64,000 nucleotides of DNA, from NCBI RefSeq assembly GCF_000334455.1, contig NZ_BANX01000015.1:1-64000 (forward strand), in the 5' to 3' direction. Every line of letters begins with the position of its first letter. Position 1 is the first letter of the stretch. Below are positions 55,593-64,000 of the stretch, piece by piece. The notes beneath the pieces are model-generated. The model was not told the DNA's origin. It did not search any database and was given only the letters and a program-made list of their open reading frames with translations. A program made the translations under genes and the position numbers. This DNA is from Gordonia soli NBRC 108243 (lineage in GTDB: Bacteria; Actinomycetota; Actinomycetes; Mycobacteriales; Mycobacteriaceae).

Positions 55593-56990
55593 CTATCGTC
55601 GGGCCCACCTGCGCCGACGATCCGACCACGCCAGGTAGAGGTTCTTCTTCGGGATGGCGCTGTAGACCACTGCGCCCAGCATGATCACCACCGACCCGTA
55701 GTTGGTCGGCGTCCCCGGGCGTCCCGGCGACCCCGGTGCGACCTCCCCATCGGCATCGATCCGCGCGGTACGGCCGGGCGTGGAGTCCACGCGTTCACCG
55801 ACCATCGAGAAGACCTGTCCGCGGTCCGCGTCGGGCGAGACCGGAAAGCTGGCCCTGCCGCCCGGGGCGACCTCGGTGATCCGACGGTCGTCACCGCTGT
55901 TGTGCAGCACCGCGATCCACATGTGCCCGTCGTTGCGCACGGTGATCGACTCCGCCCCCGCGCGGTACTGGTAGGTCACCTCGTCGAGTTCGGCGTCGAG
56001 GTGCAGTTGATCGGGATAACCGCAGTCCCAGTCCGAGCTCCACGGCGTCAGGTAGCGGTAGTCGAGAAACTCCCGACGTCCGGGCAGCGGCAGGACGCTG
56101 GGCATCATCCGGCCGCCGGCGATCCACAACACCCCGTAGAGCACCGGAACACCGTCGAGGCGCTCCCCCTGGACATAGGCCACCAGGTCGCCCGCGGGTA
56201 GTGGCGCCGTGTCCTCGGGGGCGATGAGCAGCAGGTCACGCGGTCCGTCGGAGCCGATGGTCAGCACCGCGATCTGCTGATCTCCGCGGTTGTGGACGGC
56301 CACCTCACCACCGTCGGCGGTGACGTACAGACCGGCGGCGAAGGGGTCGCGGAATTCGAGGTCGGGCATCTCCGGACCACCGAAGTCGGCATCACCCGGG
56401 GTCCAGAACCGGTTTGCGGAATCGATTGCGGCGATGTCGATCTCGCCCGACACCGGCCCGTCGACAGTCATCACCGGACCGTCCTCGTCCTGCCAGATCT
56501 GACCGACCAGCACCGGATGTCCGTCCACCATCTCCCGTTGCAGGATGTGATAGCCCGCCGCCGGCAGCGACTCCGAGGCCCCCGCGGCGATGACCGTCAA
56601 CTCCGTGCCGTCGGTGCGCGGCAGTCGCGGCGTCGAGAGCACGCCGACATCGACCGGGCCGCCGTTGTGCAGCACGAGGCGGGCTGTTCCCGGCACCTCG
56701 GTGTACGTCAGCCCGGCGACCCGACCGGGGAGCCAGTCGGCCGTGCCGTCGTTGGTCCACCGAGGGCTCTGCGGGGTCAGGAATCGGGTGTCGACCGACC
56801 CGCGGGGCCCGTCCGGGCCGCCCTGCCGCAGATCTGCCGACGGTGACGCGACCGCGCTGTCGCCGAGCTCCGCGGACACCGACTCGGCATCCGGCTGTCG
56901 CTCACGAGCGACGCGGAGGTCAGTTCGGGGCGACGCGAATGTGTCGGTCGATCCCGGATGCGACGTGGTCTGTGCATGCGTGGTCGTCAT
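55593..56990 (-). CDS. Unknown protein with a triplicated domain
   Basis: A 465-residue protein. After a 60-residue disordered head there are three homologous units beginning R69-FLTP, R194-FWTP and R312-YLTP, each about 100-105 residues. Each shows the same order: R-[FY]-x-T-P, a VHN-like segment (VLHNGG, AVHNRG, VRNDG), a VL strand, a VIA/IAPxG turn and, in units 1 and 2, a GQIW/GVLW segment followed by Gly. A weakly hydrophobic stretch (YGSVVIMLGAVVYSAI) and a basic tail close the chain. ATG 56990 has GAGGAG upstream. No family or function is known to me. Confidence 0.65.
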   Translation of the reverse strand: MTTTHAQTTSHPGSTDTFASPRTDLRVARERQPDAESVSAELGDSAVASPSADLRQGGPDGPRGSVDTRFLTPQSPRWTNDGTADWLPGRVAGLTYTEVPGTARLVLHNGGPVDVGVLSTPRLPRTDGTELTVIAAGASESLPAAGYHILQREMVDGHPVLVGQIWQDEDGPVMTVDGPVSGEIDIAAIDSANRFWTPGDADFGGPEMPDLEFRDPFAAGLYVTADGGEVAVHNRGDQQIAVLTIGSDGPRDLLLIAPEDTAPLPAGDLVAYVQGERLDGVPVLYGVLWIAGGRMMPSVLPLPGRREFLDYRYLTPWSSDWDCGYPDQLHLDAELDEVTYQYRAGAESITVRNDGHMWIAVLHNSGDDRRITEVAPGGRASFPVSPDADRGQVFSMVGERVDSTPGRTARIDADGEVAPGSPGRPGTPTNYGSVVIMLGAVVYSAIPKKNLYLAWSDRRRRWARR

Positions 56991-57519
56991 GGGACCGCTC
57001 CTCGGGGGCGAATCGGAGGTCGTCGGTGGGCGGTGGCCGCGCCGGCGTCGGAGGGGACGTGCCGCTCCGACTCGATCTCTCGAGGTGGAGCGACGCGACC
57101 GATGCCATCGTCACCCGCGCGTCGAGGGGACGCACGAGTAGTCCACTACCCGAAATGGCAGTCGGCCATCTGGTGACATTCGTTACACGATGGGGGACGA
57201 AGCGGGCCGAGCGACGCGATTTGCGCAGGTCGGATACCCCCGAGAAATGAGTGACCCCCGCACCACCCCGGTTGACGGGGCCTACGCCGACTGGACGAGT
57301 CGGGGTGCGGGGGTCCGGTGACCACCTGGTATTCGCCGGCACGGCCGCGCCCCGGATCGGGTCGCGAACGCGGCAGTGAATGCCTCGTGGAAACCGCGCT
57401 AGCGGATGGTCACCTCACGTGTCCTCAAGTTCTTCAACTGCAGACCACCTCCTCTCTCGTGTACCACCGAACGTACGCCCGCCCCGCGGGCGCGGCAATC
57501 GATTTACCCGTCGACCCAT
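56991..57519. other. Long intergenic region before the TetR gene
   Basis: 529 nt with no convincing gene. It contains a 12-bp inverted repeat (57253-57264 with 57304-57315, a 39-nt loop) that could terminate transcription or form an RNA stem. It must also hold the promoter of the triplicated-domain gene. Nothing else is evident. Confidence 0.5.
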
Positions 57520-58185
57520 TCACCCGTCGATACGGACCGAGGGACGATCCCGGAGTCCGGCGCGGTCGTGCGAGCACTCTCCCGGACACAGACGCGCGAC
57601 CTCCGCCGCCACGATCGAGCGGGCTCGGGCCTTGTCCGCGACACCGGAGCGGACGAGGAGATGCGCGGCGAGACCATCGGTCAGGGCGAGCAGACGGTAT
57701 GCCTCGATCCCGACGTCGACACCGGGGTCGACCTCTCCACAGACCATGCCGTTGCTCAGCGCGGTAGCGACCCGCTCACGCAACTCGTGCTGAGCGGCTT
57801 CGAGGCCCGCACGCAACCGATCGTTTTCCAGCGCGAGCCCGGCGAAGGCGTGGGCCAGATAGACCTCATCCCGGCGGCGCGGCGAGGTCGGCAGCAGTTG
57901 CCCGAGGCCCGCGACCAGCATCTCCTCGATCCGGGCGCCGCGCCGCTCCGCCCGTGCGACCTCCGCGTCGATACGGGCCAGGACCTCGCCCCGCAGATGG
58001 GTGAAGGTGTCGATGAGCAGGTCGTCCTTGGACGACCAGTGATGCTGGACGAGACCGACCGACACGCCGGCGGCGGCCGCCGCCCGTGCCATCGTCACCT
58101 GCCCCAGGCCGTGGTCGCGGGCTGCCGCGCGGACGCCGTCGACGATCTGCTTGCGTCGCTGCTCGTGGTCAGGGTTCCGCACCAT
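57520..58185 (-). CDS. TetR-family transcriptional regulator
   Basis: A 221-residue TetR regulator. The N-terminal helix-turn-helix reads VTMARAAAAAGVSVGLVQHHWSSKDDLL; the ligand domain follows, ending in a short charged tail. ATG 58185 is used. It is divergent from the serine hydrolase with two matching palindromes between them, so it most likely represses both genes until its ligand binds. Confidence 0.9.
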   Translation of the reverse strand: MVRNPDHEQRRKQIVDGVRAAARDHGLGQVTMARAAAAAGVSVGLVQHHWSSKDDLLIDTFTHLRGEVLARIDAEVARAERRGARIEEMLVAGLGQLLPTSPRRRDEVYLAHAFAGLALENDRLRAGLEAAQHELRERVATALSNGMVCGEVDPGVDVGIEAYRLLALTDGLAAHLLVRSGVADKARARSIVAAEVARLCPGECSHDRAGLRDRPSVRIDG

Positions 58186-58216
58186 GGGTGCAACCCTACC
58201 GTGGACAGCCCTGAAA

Positions 58217-58232
58217 CAATATGTTTGTATTG
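58217..58232. promoter_or_regulatory. TetR operator 1
   Basis: CAATATGTTTGTATTG, a palindrome with one mismatch pair. It is the first of two related sites 22 bp apart. Confidence 0.65.
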
Positions 58233-58238
58233 CCGAGT

Positions 58239-58254
58239 CAATATGCTCATATTG
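58239..58254. promoter_or_regulatory. TetR operator 2
   Basis: CAATATGCTCATATTG, a perfect 7+2+7 palindrome. Both sites are followed by CCGAG. The AT-rich sites stand out in a GC-rich genome and lie just upstream of the hydrolase ribosome binding site. Confidence 0.7.
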
Positions 58255-58269
58255 CCGAGGAGGATCGGG

Positions 58270-59811
58270 ATGCACCGCAGCACAAAGTGGTCCGCGTTCG
58301 CTGCGGTCCTGGCCGTCGCTGTTTTCTCGGTACCTGCGGCGATCCCACTCGCTTCGGCGGCTCCGGGATCGGCCGGCCCGCCGGCGACGGTGTCGACGGA
58401 CGACGCCCGCGCGGCCGACGATCACCTCGACCGCCTCGTTCGCGAACTGCATCTGCCGGGGATCACGGCACGCGTCGTCGATAGGGACGGCACGCTGTGG
58501 ACGGGTAGCCGCGGGCAGGATGGCGGCGGCAGTGACGCGATCACGCCGACCACCCCGTTCCTGATCGGATCGGTGGCCAAGTCGCTCACTGCGATCCTCG
58601 TCACCCGTCGACTCGAGGCCGGTCGCCTCGGCATCGACGATCCGATCACCGACCATCTGCCGTGGCTTCGCGACGCAGACGGGGTGACGGTCGGCGAACT
58701 GCTCACCCACACGAGCGGGTACACCCGGAACGACGGGCTGGCGGTGGCCGAGCGCTTCGACACCGCACCGGGTGCGATCCGACGTGCAGCGGAGGCGCTG
58801 CGGCACAGTGGTTCCCGTGGTCCGTTCGAGTACAGCGACGCCAACTATCTGGTACTCGGGGCGCTCGTCGAGGCCGACAGCGGGAACTCATTCGCCGACG
58901 TCCTGCGCGACGAGCTGACCGAACCGCTCGGTATGCATCGGACCTCGGCAGCCTCCGCCGAAGCCACCGATCTGCCTGCCGGACATCGGTTCTGGTTCGG
59001 ACATCCGCGCGTCTACGATCCCGGTTTCGACGACTCCGGCGCGCCGTTCGGATATGTCACCTCGACTCTCGACGACCTCACCGCCTATGTCCGCGCGCTG
59101 TACGGCAGCGCTCCCGCTGTCGTGTCCACATCCGTCGTCGACTCGGTGACCACGCCGCATGTGCGCGGAGGCACCGCCGACTACGGCTACGGTTGGCGCA
59201 TCCACCCGCCCGACTCCGACGGCCTGACTGTCGTCGACCACACGGGTGCGACCCCCGGCTACTTCGCCCATGTCCTGATGCGTTCGGACGGACGATCGGC
59301 GGTGGTGTTGGCCGACGCCTACGGGGAGTCGGTCGCCCCGACTCTCGCCGACACCGCACAGCAGTTGCTGATGGCCTTCGACGGTGGCCGACCCACGCTC
59401 GCCGACGGCGACACGATGCTCGGCGCCCTCCCCTGGGCGCTGTCCGTGCTGGCCGGACTGGGGCTGGTGGTCGCCGTACTCGCGGTACGCCGACCACGAC
59501 GTGTCGCGTTGCGCATCGCCGTACTGATCGGGGTGGTGCTCGTCATCGTCGCCGTCCGCCTCGCACCGGCCCTGTTGGGCGTCGGCGGGTCACAGGTGCG
59601 GATCTGGCTACCGGACTCGGCGCTGGCTCTCGACGTCGCGACGTGGACGTGGATCCTCGCCGGCGTCGTGCTCATCGTCGGCGGGTTCGTCGGGCATCGA
59701 CGGCACCGCACCCCCACCGGTTCCACTGTCGTCACCGATCAGGCCGCTGCGCGTGGCCCTGCCGTCGGGGACCCCGCCGATGCCGTTCCGGGTTCGGGGT
59801 CCACCGCCTGA
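58270..59811 (+). CDS. Serine hydrolase of the beta-lactamase/DD-peptidase family with membrane tail
   Basis: A 513-residue protein: signal peptide cleaved near ASA-APG (residue 30), a class C beta-lactamase-like domain with S101-x-x-K104 (GSVAKS), a second motif Y188-S-D190 in place of Y-x-N, and HTG near 335 in place of KTG; then three membrane helices (about 385-500) and a disordered tail. Such proteins are peptidases or esterases rather than antibiotic-degrading enzymes. ATG 58270 has GAGGAGG 8 nt upstream. Its last 204 nt overlap cydC on the other strand. Confidence 0.85.
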   Translation: MHRSTKWSAFAAVLAVAVFSVPAAIPLASAAPGSAGPPATVSTDDARAADDHLDRLVRELHLPGITARVVDRDGTLWTGSRGQDGGGSDAITPTTPFLIGSVAKSLTAILVTRRLEAGRLGIDDPITDHLPWLRDADGVTVGELLTHTSGYTRNDGLAVAERFDTAPGAIRRAAEALRHSGSRGPFEYSDANYLVLGALVEADSGNSFADVLRDELTEPLGMHRTSAASAEATDLPAGHRFWFGHPRVYDPGFDDSGAPFGYVTSTLDDLTAYVRALYGSAPAVVSTSVVDSVTTPHVRGGTADYGYGWRIHPPDSDGLTVVDHTGATPGYFAHVLMRSDGRSAVVLADAYGESVAPTLADTAQQLLMAFDGGRPTLADGDTMLGALPWALSVLAGLGLVVAVLAVRRPRRVALRIAVLIGVVLVIVAVRLAPALLGVGGSQVRIWLPDSALALDVATWTWILAGVVLIVGGFVGHRRHRTPTGSTVVTDQAAARGPAVGDPADAVPGSGSTA

Positions 59812-61620
59812 TCGGATACCCGTCGATGCGGACACGACGGTCGGTGTGACGGTCAGGACGTCGACGTCGCGCGCGGTGTCGTCGGCGGAATCGAGCTGAT
59901 GCGTGATCACCACGACGGTCTGATCGGGACGGAACCACCCCGATCCGGGATCGAGCAGGGCGTCGAGCACCGACCCGGCGTCGTCGGCGTCGAGGTGCTC
60001 GGTCGGCTCGTCGAGGATGATCACTGCTGCCGGATAGAGCAGCGCCCTGGCCACCAGGAGTCGGCGGCGCTGGCCACCGCTGAGCGCCTCGGCGCCGGCG
60101 AGGTCGGTGTCGAGGCCCTCCGGGAGTCCGGCGACCCACGAGGCCAATCCGACTGTCTCGAGCGCACGTTCGAGTTCGGCGACGGTGGCGTCTCCGCGCG
60201 CCACCTTCAGGTTCTCCGCGACGGTGGTCGCGAAGACATGCCCTTCCTCCGCGAAGTAGCCGACCGTCCGACGTGTCGGCGCGTCGACGCCATCTGCATC
60301 TCGGCATCGCACGGTTCCCGACACCGGGGTCAGCAACCCCGCCATCGTCAACGCCAGCGTCGACTTCCCCGACCCGCTCGGGCCGGTGATCACGAGCCGG
60401 GATCCGGCGGCGAGCTGTCGCGACAGGCCGCCCGCGGGGCCGAGATGGACCGGGGCGCCGCCGCGCGGCCACCCCCACGAGAGGTCGGTGAGTTCGAGGG
60501 TCACCGGGCCGGCGAGGGGCAGGACGTCACCCGGTGGCTCCGACCTCGTCGCGGCGCCGGCTCCGTCCACGAGGGCCATCACCCGACGCGCGCTCTGACG
60601 GCTGCGCTCGATCTGGACGCCGGCCTCGGTCAGGGGCGCGGTCGACTCGAAGGCCGACAGCGGCAGCAGGATCAGCACTCCGATGACCATCGGCGTCAGC
60701 CCGGTCCCGGAGGCGATCGCGGCCAGGGAGCCGGGCACCGCGCCCGCCAGGTCGATCGCGATCAGGCAGGCGGCGAGCAGGGAAGCTCCCAGGGCGAGCG
60801 GAGTCGCAGCAGACGCGGCGGCCTGCCAGCGGACCCCGCGATCGGCGGCGGCGACGGCCTCCCGGTCCGCCCGGGAGACAGCTGAGAGCAGGTCGTCCCG
60901 ACGCCCGGCCACCGCGAGTTCTGGCGCGTGCCACAGCAGCGACGATGTGGCCTGCACCGACGCGGTGGTGGCGACCGCACCGTCGGCGATGGACCGCGCC
61001 GAACCCCGGGCGGCCATCCACGGCGCGACGACTGAGCTGACGATCAGGGCGACGGCGAGGACCACCGCCGCCGACGGCGCCACGAACGCCATGACGACGA
61101 CCGCCGCGATCCCGGTCACGGCACCGACGCCGATCGGGATGACGCCGCGGATCAGGGCATTCCCGATCTCGTCGATGTCGTCACCGGTGCGGGTCAGCAG
61201 ATCACCACGCCGCAACGACACCGAGTACCCCGCCGATCCACCGGCCAGTGTCCGATAGACCCGCTCACGTGCGGTCGCCATCGCGCCGAGCGCGAGATCA
61301 TGGGTCGCCAGGCGCTCCAGGTAGCGGAACACCCCGCGCGAGATACCCAACGCGCGCACCGCGGTGATGGCCACCGAGAGGAAGAGCACGGGCGGCATCT
61401 GCCATGCACGGGTGATCAGCCACGCCGACAACGCGGCCAGCCCGAGCGCCGACAACGCCCCGGCGACACCGAGGAGCAACGCGCGGATCACCGGCCACGG
61501 TGCGAGACCGAGGAATCCGAGTGCGCGGAGCAGCGGGTCGTCCCGCAGGGGCCGATGAGTCCGTCCGTCGATCGGGTCCGAGTCGGCCGCCGGGTCTGCG
61601 GTGGATCGGTCAGTGTGCAT
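59608..61620 (-). CDS. cydC: Cytochrome bd assembly ABC transporter CydC
   Basis: A 670-residue half-transporter: six membrane helices, then an ATPase with Walker A TGPSGSGKST, signature ALSGGQRRRL, Walker B VIILDEPTEHLD and switch VITHQLD. With CydD it exports cysteine/glutathione-type thiols needed for cytochrome bd assembly. ATG 61620 overlaps the cydD stop by 11 nt. The family usually ends near the switch His region; here about 70 more residues, low in complexity, run into the 3' end of the hydrolase gene. Confidence 0.87.
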   Translation of the reverse strand: MHTDRSTADPAADSDPIDGRTHRPLRDDPLLRALGFLGLAPWPVIRALLLGVAGALSALGLAALSAWLITRAWQMPPVLFLSVAITAVRALGISRGVFRYLERLATHDLALGAMATARERVYRTLAGGSAGYSVSLRRGDLLTRTGDDIDEIGNALIRGVIPIGVGAVTGIAAVVVMAFVAPSAAVVLAVALIVSSVVAPWMAARGSARSIADGAVATTASVQATSSLLWHAPELAVAGRRDDLLSAVSRADREAVAAADRGVRWQAAASAATPLALGASLLAACLIAIDLAGAVPGSLAAIASGTGLTPMVIGVLILLPLSAFESTAPLTEAGVQIERSRQSARRVMALVDGAGAATRSEPPGDVLPLAGPVTLELTDLSWGWPRGGAPVHLGPAGGLSRQLAAGSRLVITGPSGSGKSTLALTMAGLLTPVSGTVRCRDADGVDAPTRRTVGYFAEEGHVFATTVAENLKVARGDATVAELERALETVGLASWVAGLPEGLDTDLAGAEALSGGQRRRLLVARALLYPAAVIILDEPTEHLDADDAGSVLDALLDPGSGWFRPDQTVVVITHQLDSADDTARDVDVLTVTPTVVSASTGIRSGGGPRTRNGIGGVPDGRATRSGLIGDDSGTGGGAVPSMPDEPADDEHDAGEDPRPRRDVESQRRVR

Positions 61621-63319
61621 GTGCCACCCTCGGGACATCGATGACGGTGTCGGCGCGCTCACGGGCGATCGCGCGGTGGGCGACGACGATGACCGTGTCG
61701 CCTCCCCGCGCCCGGGCGTGGAGGGCATCGAGAACGCCTGCCTCCGAGTCGGTGTCGAGATGCGCGGTGGGTTCGTCGAGGAGGAGCAGCGGCGCCGGCG
61801 ATGCGAGCACTCGGGTGAGGGCGAGACGCTGACGCTGACCGGCGGATAGTCCCACGCCGCCGCTTCCCAGTAGCGTGTCGAGCCCGTCGGGTAGCCCCGC
61901 GAGAACCCGATCGAACCCCGTCGCCGCTGCCGCGCGAGAGATCTCGCGGTCGGTGACCGCGCCGAACAGTGCGAGGTTCTCGGCCACCGAACCCGGGGCG
62001 ACCACGGGTTGCTGTGGCAGCCATGCGATCTGTTCGTGCAGCGCATCCGGATCCAACTCGGTCACCGGCACCGACCCGATCACCACCGACCCGGAGTCGG
62101 GGCGGACGAGTCCCATCACCGCGGCCAGCGCGGTCGACTTCCCCGAGCCGTTGGGTCCGGTGATCAGCGTGAGTCGGCCGGGTTCGACGACGGCGTCGAG
62201 ATCATAGGGCGCCCAGCCGTCCCGGCCGTGCACGCCGAGGTCCAGGAACCGGATCGGTGCGCCGACGACCGACACCCCGCGCGTCCCGTGCCGCTCGCCG
62301 ATCTCCCCTACCTGGTGGCCGTCCTCGTCGATCAGCGCGAACGCCTCCTCCGCGGCGGCCAGACCGTCGGACGAGTCGTGGAACCGGGCACCCACCTGCC
62401 GCAACGGCAGGTAGGCCTCCGGCGCGAGGATCAGTGCGAACACCCCTGCGTAGAGGCTCATCTCGCCGTACACGAGCCGGAGACCGATGCCGACCGCCAC
62501 CAGTGCGACACACAGGGTCGCCAACAGCTCGAGCACGGCGCCGGACAGGAATGCGACCCGCAGCGCCGACATCGTGCTGCGTCGGTGCGCCTGTCCCAGT
62601 CGGTGGACACGCTCGGCGGGCCCCGCGGCACGGTTGAGAGCTCGGAGCGTCGGCAGTCCGGCGATGAGGTCCAGCAGTTGGGAACTGAGGCGACTCATCG
62701 TCGCCAGCTTGCGGTCGGTACGGTCCCTGGTCATCAGGCCCACCAAGACCATGAACAGCGGGATCAAGGGCAGGGTGATCAGGATGATCAACGCCGACGG
62801 CCAGTCGGCGACGGCGATGACGACGATGACCACCGGCGTGACCGTCACCGAGACGATCAGCGCCGGAACGTATCCCGACAGGTAGGGACCGAGAGCCGCC
62901 AATCCGCGGGTCAACACCGTCGCGGCGTGGTCCCGACGGTTCAGCAGCGCGCGCATCGTGGTCCGGCCCGGATCGGTCACCGAGTCGAGCGCCCGCAGCC
63001 GCAGTTGTGCGATCACCTCGGCGGACGCGCGATGCGCATACCTGTCGTGCAAGAAGGACATCACGACCCGCGCGAGCAGCGCCACGGTCAGGACGGCCAG
63101 GTGGCCTGACTGCGCCGACAACGATCGAGCCGCGGGGTCGACGACGAGTTCCGACAGGATCGACGCTGCCATCGCAGCGGTCACGATGATCGCGACCACC
63201 GTGGCGGCGGCGAAGATCGCGGTGGCGACGACGTACCGGCGGCTCGTCGGAGCGTAGCGGAGCAGGCGAGGATCCAGCGGCGGTCCCGACCGCTTGCCCC
63301 GCACCTGCGCGGCGGTCAC
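61610..63319 (-). CDS. cydD: Cytochrome bd assembly ABC transporter CydD
   Basis: A 569-residue half-transporter with six membrane helices and an ATPase domain: Walker A TGPNGSGKST, signature GLSAGQRQRL, Walker B LLLLDEPTAHLD, switch VVAHRAI. It pairs with CydC. GTG 63319 overlaps the cydB stop (GTGA), preferred over a longer frame starting inside cydB. Confidence 0.9.
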   Translation of the reverse strand: MTAAQVRGKRSGPPLDPRLLRYAPTSRRYVVATAIFAAATVVAIIVTAAMAASILSELVVDPAARSLSAQSGHLAVLTVALLARVVMSFLHDRYAHRASAEVIAQLRLRALDSVTDPGRTTMRALLNRRDHAATVLTRGLAALGPYLSGYVPALIVSVTVTPVVIVVIAVADWPSALIILITLPLIPLFMVLVGLMTRDRTDRKLATMSRLSSQLLDLIAGLPTLRALNRAAGPAERVHRLGQAHRRSTMSALRVAFLSGAVLELLATLCVALVAVGIGLRLVYGEMSLYAGVFALILAPEAYLPLRQVGARFHDSSDGLAAAEEAFALIDEDGHQVGEIGERHGTRGVSVVGAPIRFLDLGVHGRDGWAPYDLDAVVEPGRLTLITGPNGSGKSTALAAVMGLVRPDSGSVVIGSVPVTELDPDALHEQIAWLPQQPVVAPGSVAENLALFGAVTDREISRAAAATGFDRVLAGLPDGLDTLLGSGGVGLSAGQRQRLALTRVLASPAPLLLLDEPTAHLDTDSEAGVLDALHARARGGDTVIVVAHRAIARERADTVIDVPRVAHAH

Positions 63320-64000
63320 CGGCTCGATGCGCGCAGCGACGACACGCCACCCGGTGGCGGGATGTGGGCCACCGAGATGCGCTTTCGGAACACCCAGTAC
63401 GTCCACGCCTGGTATCCGATGACGACCGGCAGGATGAACACCGCGGCCCAGGTCATCACCGTGAGTGTGTAGTCGCTGGAGGACGTGTTCGCGATGGTCA
63501 GGGTGTAGGCGTCATCCAGCGTCGAGGGCAGCACGTCGGGGAAGAGCGCCGCGAACAGCGTCGACACCGTGCCCGCGATGGCGATGGTGGTGGCTGCGAA
63601 TGCATACCCCTCCCGCCGGAGGTAGGTGGCGACCACCATGACGATCGCGGCGACCGCCGCGATGAGGACCGGGATCCAGGTCCAGGCGTTGCCGTAGGCG
63701 AACTGCGTCCAGAGCAGGAACACCGCTGCGACGACCGCGGTCGGGATCGCCAGTCGCTTGGCGTAGGTCGCCGAGTCCTCGTGGAGCACACCGGATGTCT
63801 TGAGGGCCACGAACACCGCGCCGTGGGTGAGGAATGCCAGCAGCGTGGTCAGACCACCGAGCAGCCCGTAGGGGTTCAGCAGGTTGAACACCCCACCGGT
63901 GTATTGATGGTCGGCGTCGATGGGCAGCCCACGCAGGACGTTGGCGAACGCGACGCCCCACAGCAGCGCCGGGATCCACGAACCGAGCCCGATGCCGATG
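63316..64000 (-). CDS. cydB: Cytochrome bd ubiquinol oxidase subunit II (5' end outside window)
   Basis: The C-terminal 227 residues of CydB, the subunit pairing with CydA in cytochrome bd, a high-affinity terminal oxidase. About five membrane helices are seen, with typical IPALLWGVAFANVLRG and FNLLNPYGLLGGL segments. The gene runs off the right edge of the window. It is the first visible gene of cydB-cydD-cydC; cydA would lie beyond the edge. Confidence 0.93.
   Translation of the reverse strand, partial: IGIGLGSWIPALLWGVAFANVLRGLPIDADHQYTGGVFNLLNPYGLLGGLTTLLAFLTHGAVFVALKTSGVLHEDSATYAKRLAIPTAVVAAVFLLWTQFAYGNAWTWIPVLIAAVAAIVMVVATYLRREGYAFAATTIAIAGTVSTLFAALFPDVLPSTLDDAYTLTIANTSSSDYTLTVMTWAAVFILPVVIGYQAWTYWVFRKRISVAHIPPPGGVSSLRASSR

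Noticed and set aside
56920..57342. A 140-codon minus-strand frame before the triplicated-domain gene
   Set aside because: It overlaps the start of that gene in another frame, runs through a hairpin and has no domain.
58270..59811. Antibiotic-resistance beta-lactamase
   Set aside because: Only the SxxK motif is canonical; the second and third motifs differ and the membrane tail is typical of peptidase/esterase-like relatives.

Overview
The window is a high-GC actinobacterial chromosome segment and almost certainly comes from a mycolic-acid-containing member of the Mycobacteriales; Gordonia or a close relative fits best. The evidence is a wax ester synthase/DGAT-type acyltransferase, a DesA-type acyl-ACP desaturase, an MshD mycothiol synthase, an LmeA-like lipoprotein, a GlnR-type regulator and a 40-55 kb block whose gene order follows the Mycobacterium tuberculosis Rv0813c-Rv0824c neighbourhood. 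Genus assignment is inference. Several genes appear to be read from leaderless transcripts, with a TANNNT box 6-7 nt before the start codon.

Layout. 0-7.3 kb holds housekeeping and stress genes: an AlkB-like dioxygenase, a secreted protein, an SDR, a membrane adenylate cyclase, a YceI protein, a membrane protein coupled to a Nudix hydrolase, and an atypical STAS protein. 7.6-20.9 kb is a catabolic island: one minus-strand operon of eleven genes, mostly overlapping by 4-11 nt (unknown protein, FGGY kinase, phosphotriesterase-like hydrolase, HAD phosphatase, sugar porter, SDR, second sugar porter, split transketolase N and C subunits, GldA-like dehydrogenase, acyl-CoA synthetase), with a divergent IclR regulator. 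The island is bracketed by a 27-bp perfect direct repeat and abuts a tRNA cluster (Phe, Asp, Glu, then Lys). It looks like a transferred polyol or branched-sugar degradation module whose substrate I cannot name.

21.9-25.3 kb carries an unusual pair, an ATP-grasp enzyme followed by a 714-residue protein with a possible Cys-His-Asn hydrolase centre. 25.4-28.2 kb has two alpha/beta hydrolases and a HAD phosphatase. 28.2-31.2 kb is a copper-handling cluster (YcnI, CopC, CopD and a fourth membrane protein). 31.2-40.1 kb has an epoxide-hydrolase-type enzyme with a divergent HxlR regulator, glutamine-dependent NAD synthetase, a patatin-like lipase with a leader peptide, a WS/DGAT acyltransferase, glutamate decarboxylase and a SnoaL-like protein.

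40.3-55.6 kb is the conserved core block: desaturase, dus, LytR-CpsA-Psr protein and phoU on the plus strand; glnR, mshD and pstSCAB on the minus strand; then lmeA, a polycysteine leader ORF, thiosulfate sulfurtransferase, sseC, a tiny membrane protein and nitrobindin on the plus strand. PHO-box-like repeats lie upstream of both phoU and pstS, so phosphate starvation probably controls both sides. 55.6-59.8 kb holds a protein with a triplicated domain of unknown function, a TetR regulator and a divergently transcribed serine hydrolase with two operator palindromes between them. 59.6-64.0 kb is the 3' part of a cyd operon (cydB partial, cydD, cydC); cydC overlaps the serine hydrolase gene tail to tail by 204 nt.

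Intergenic DNA carries unusual structure: 21-bp (two helical turns) repeat arrays in two convergent gene gaps (28.2 and 45.8 kb), three copies of a 65-nt palindromic element and an octamer array of a heptanucleotide between nadE and the patatin gene, and a leader ORF plus hairpin before the patatin gene. I saw no CRISPR array, insertion sequence, integrase or rRNA.
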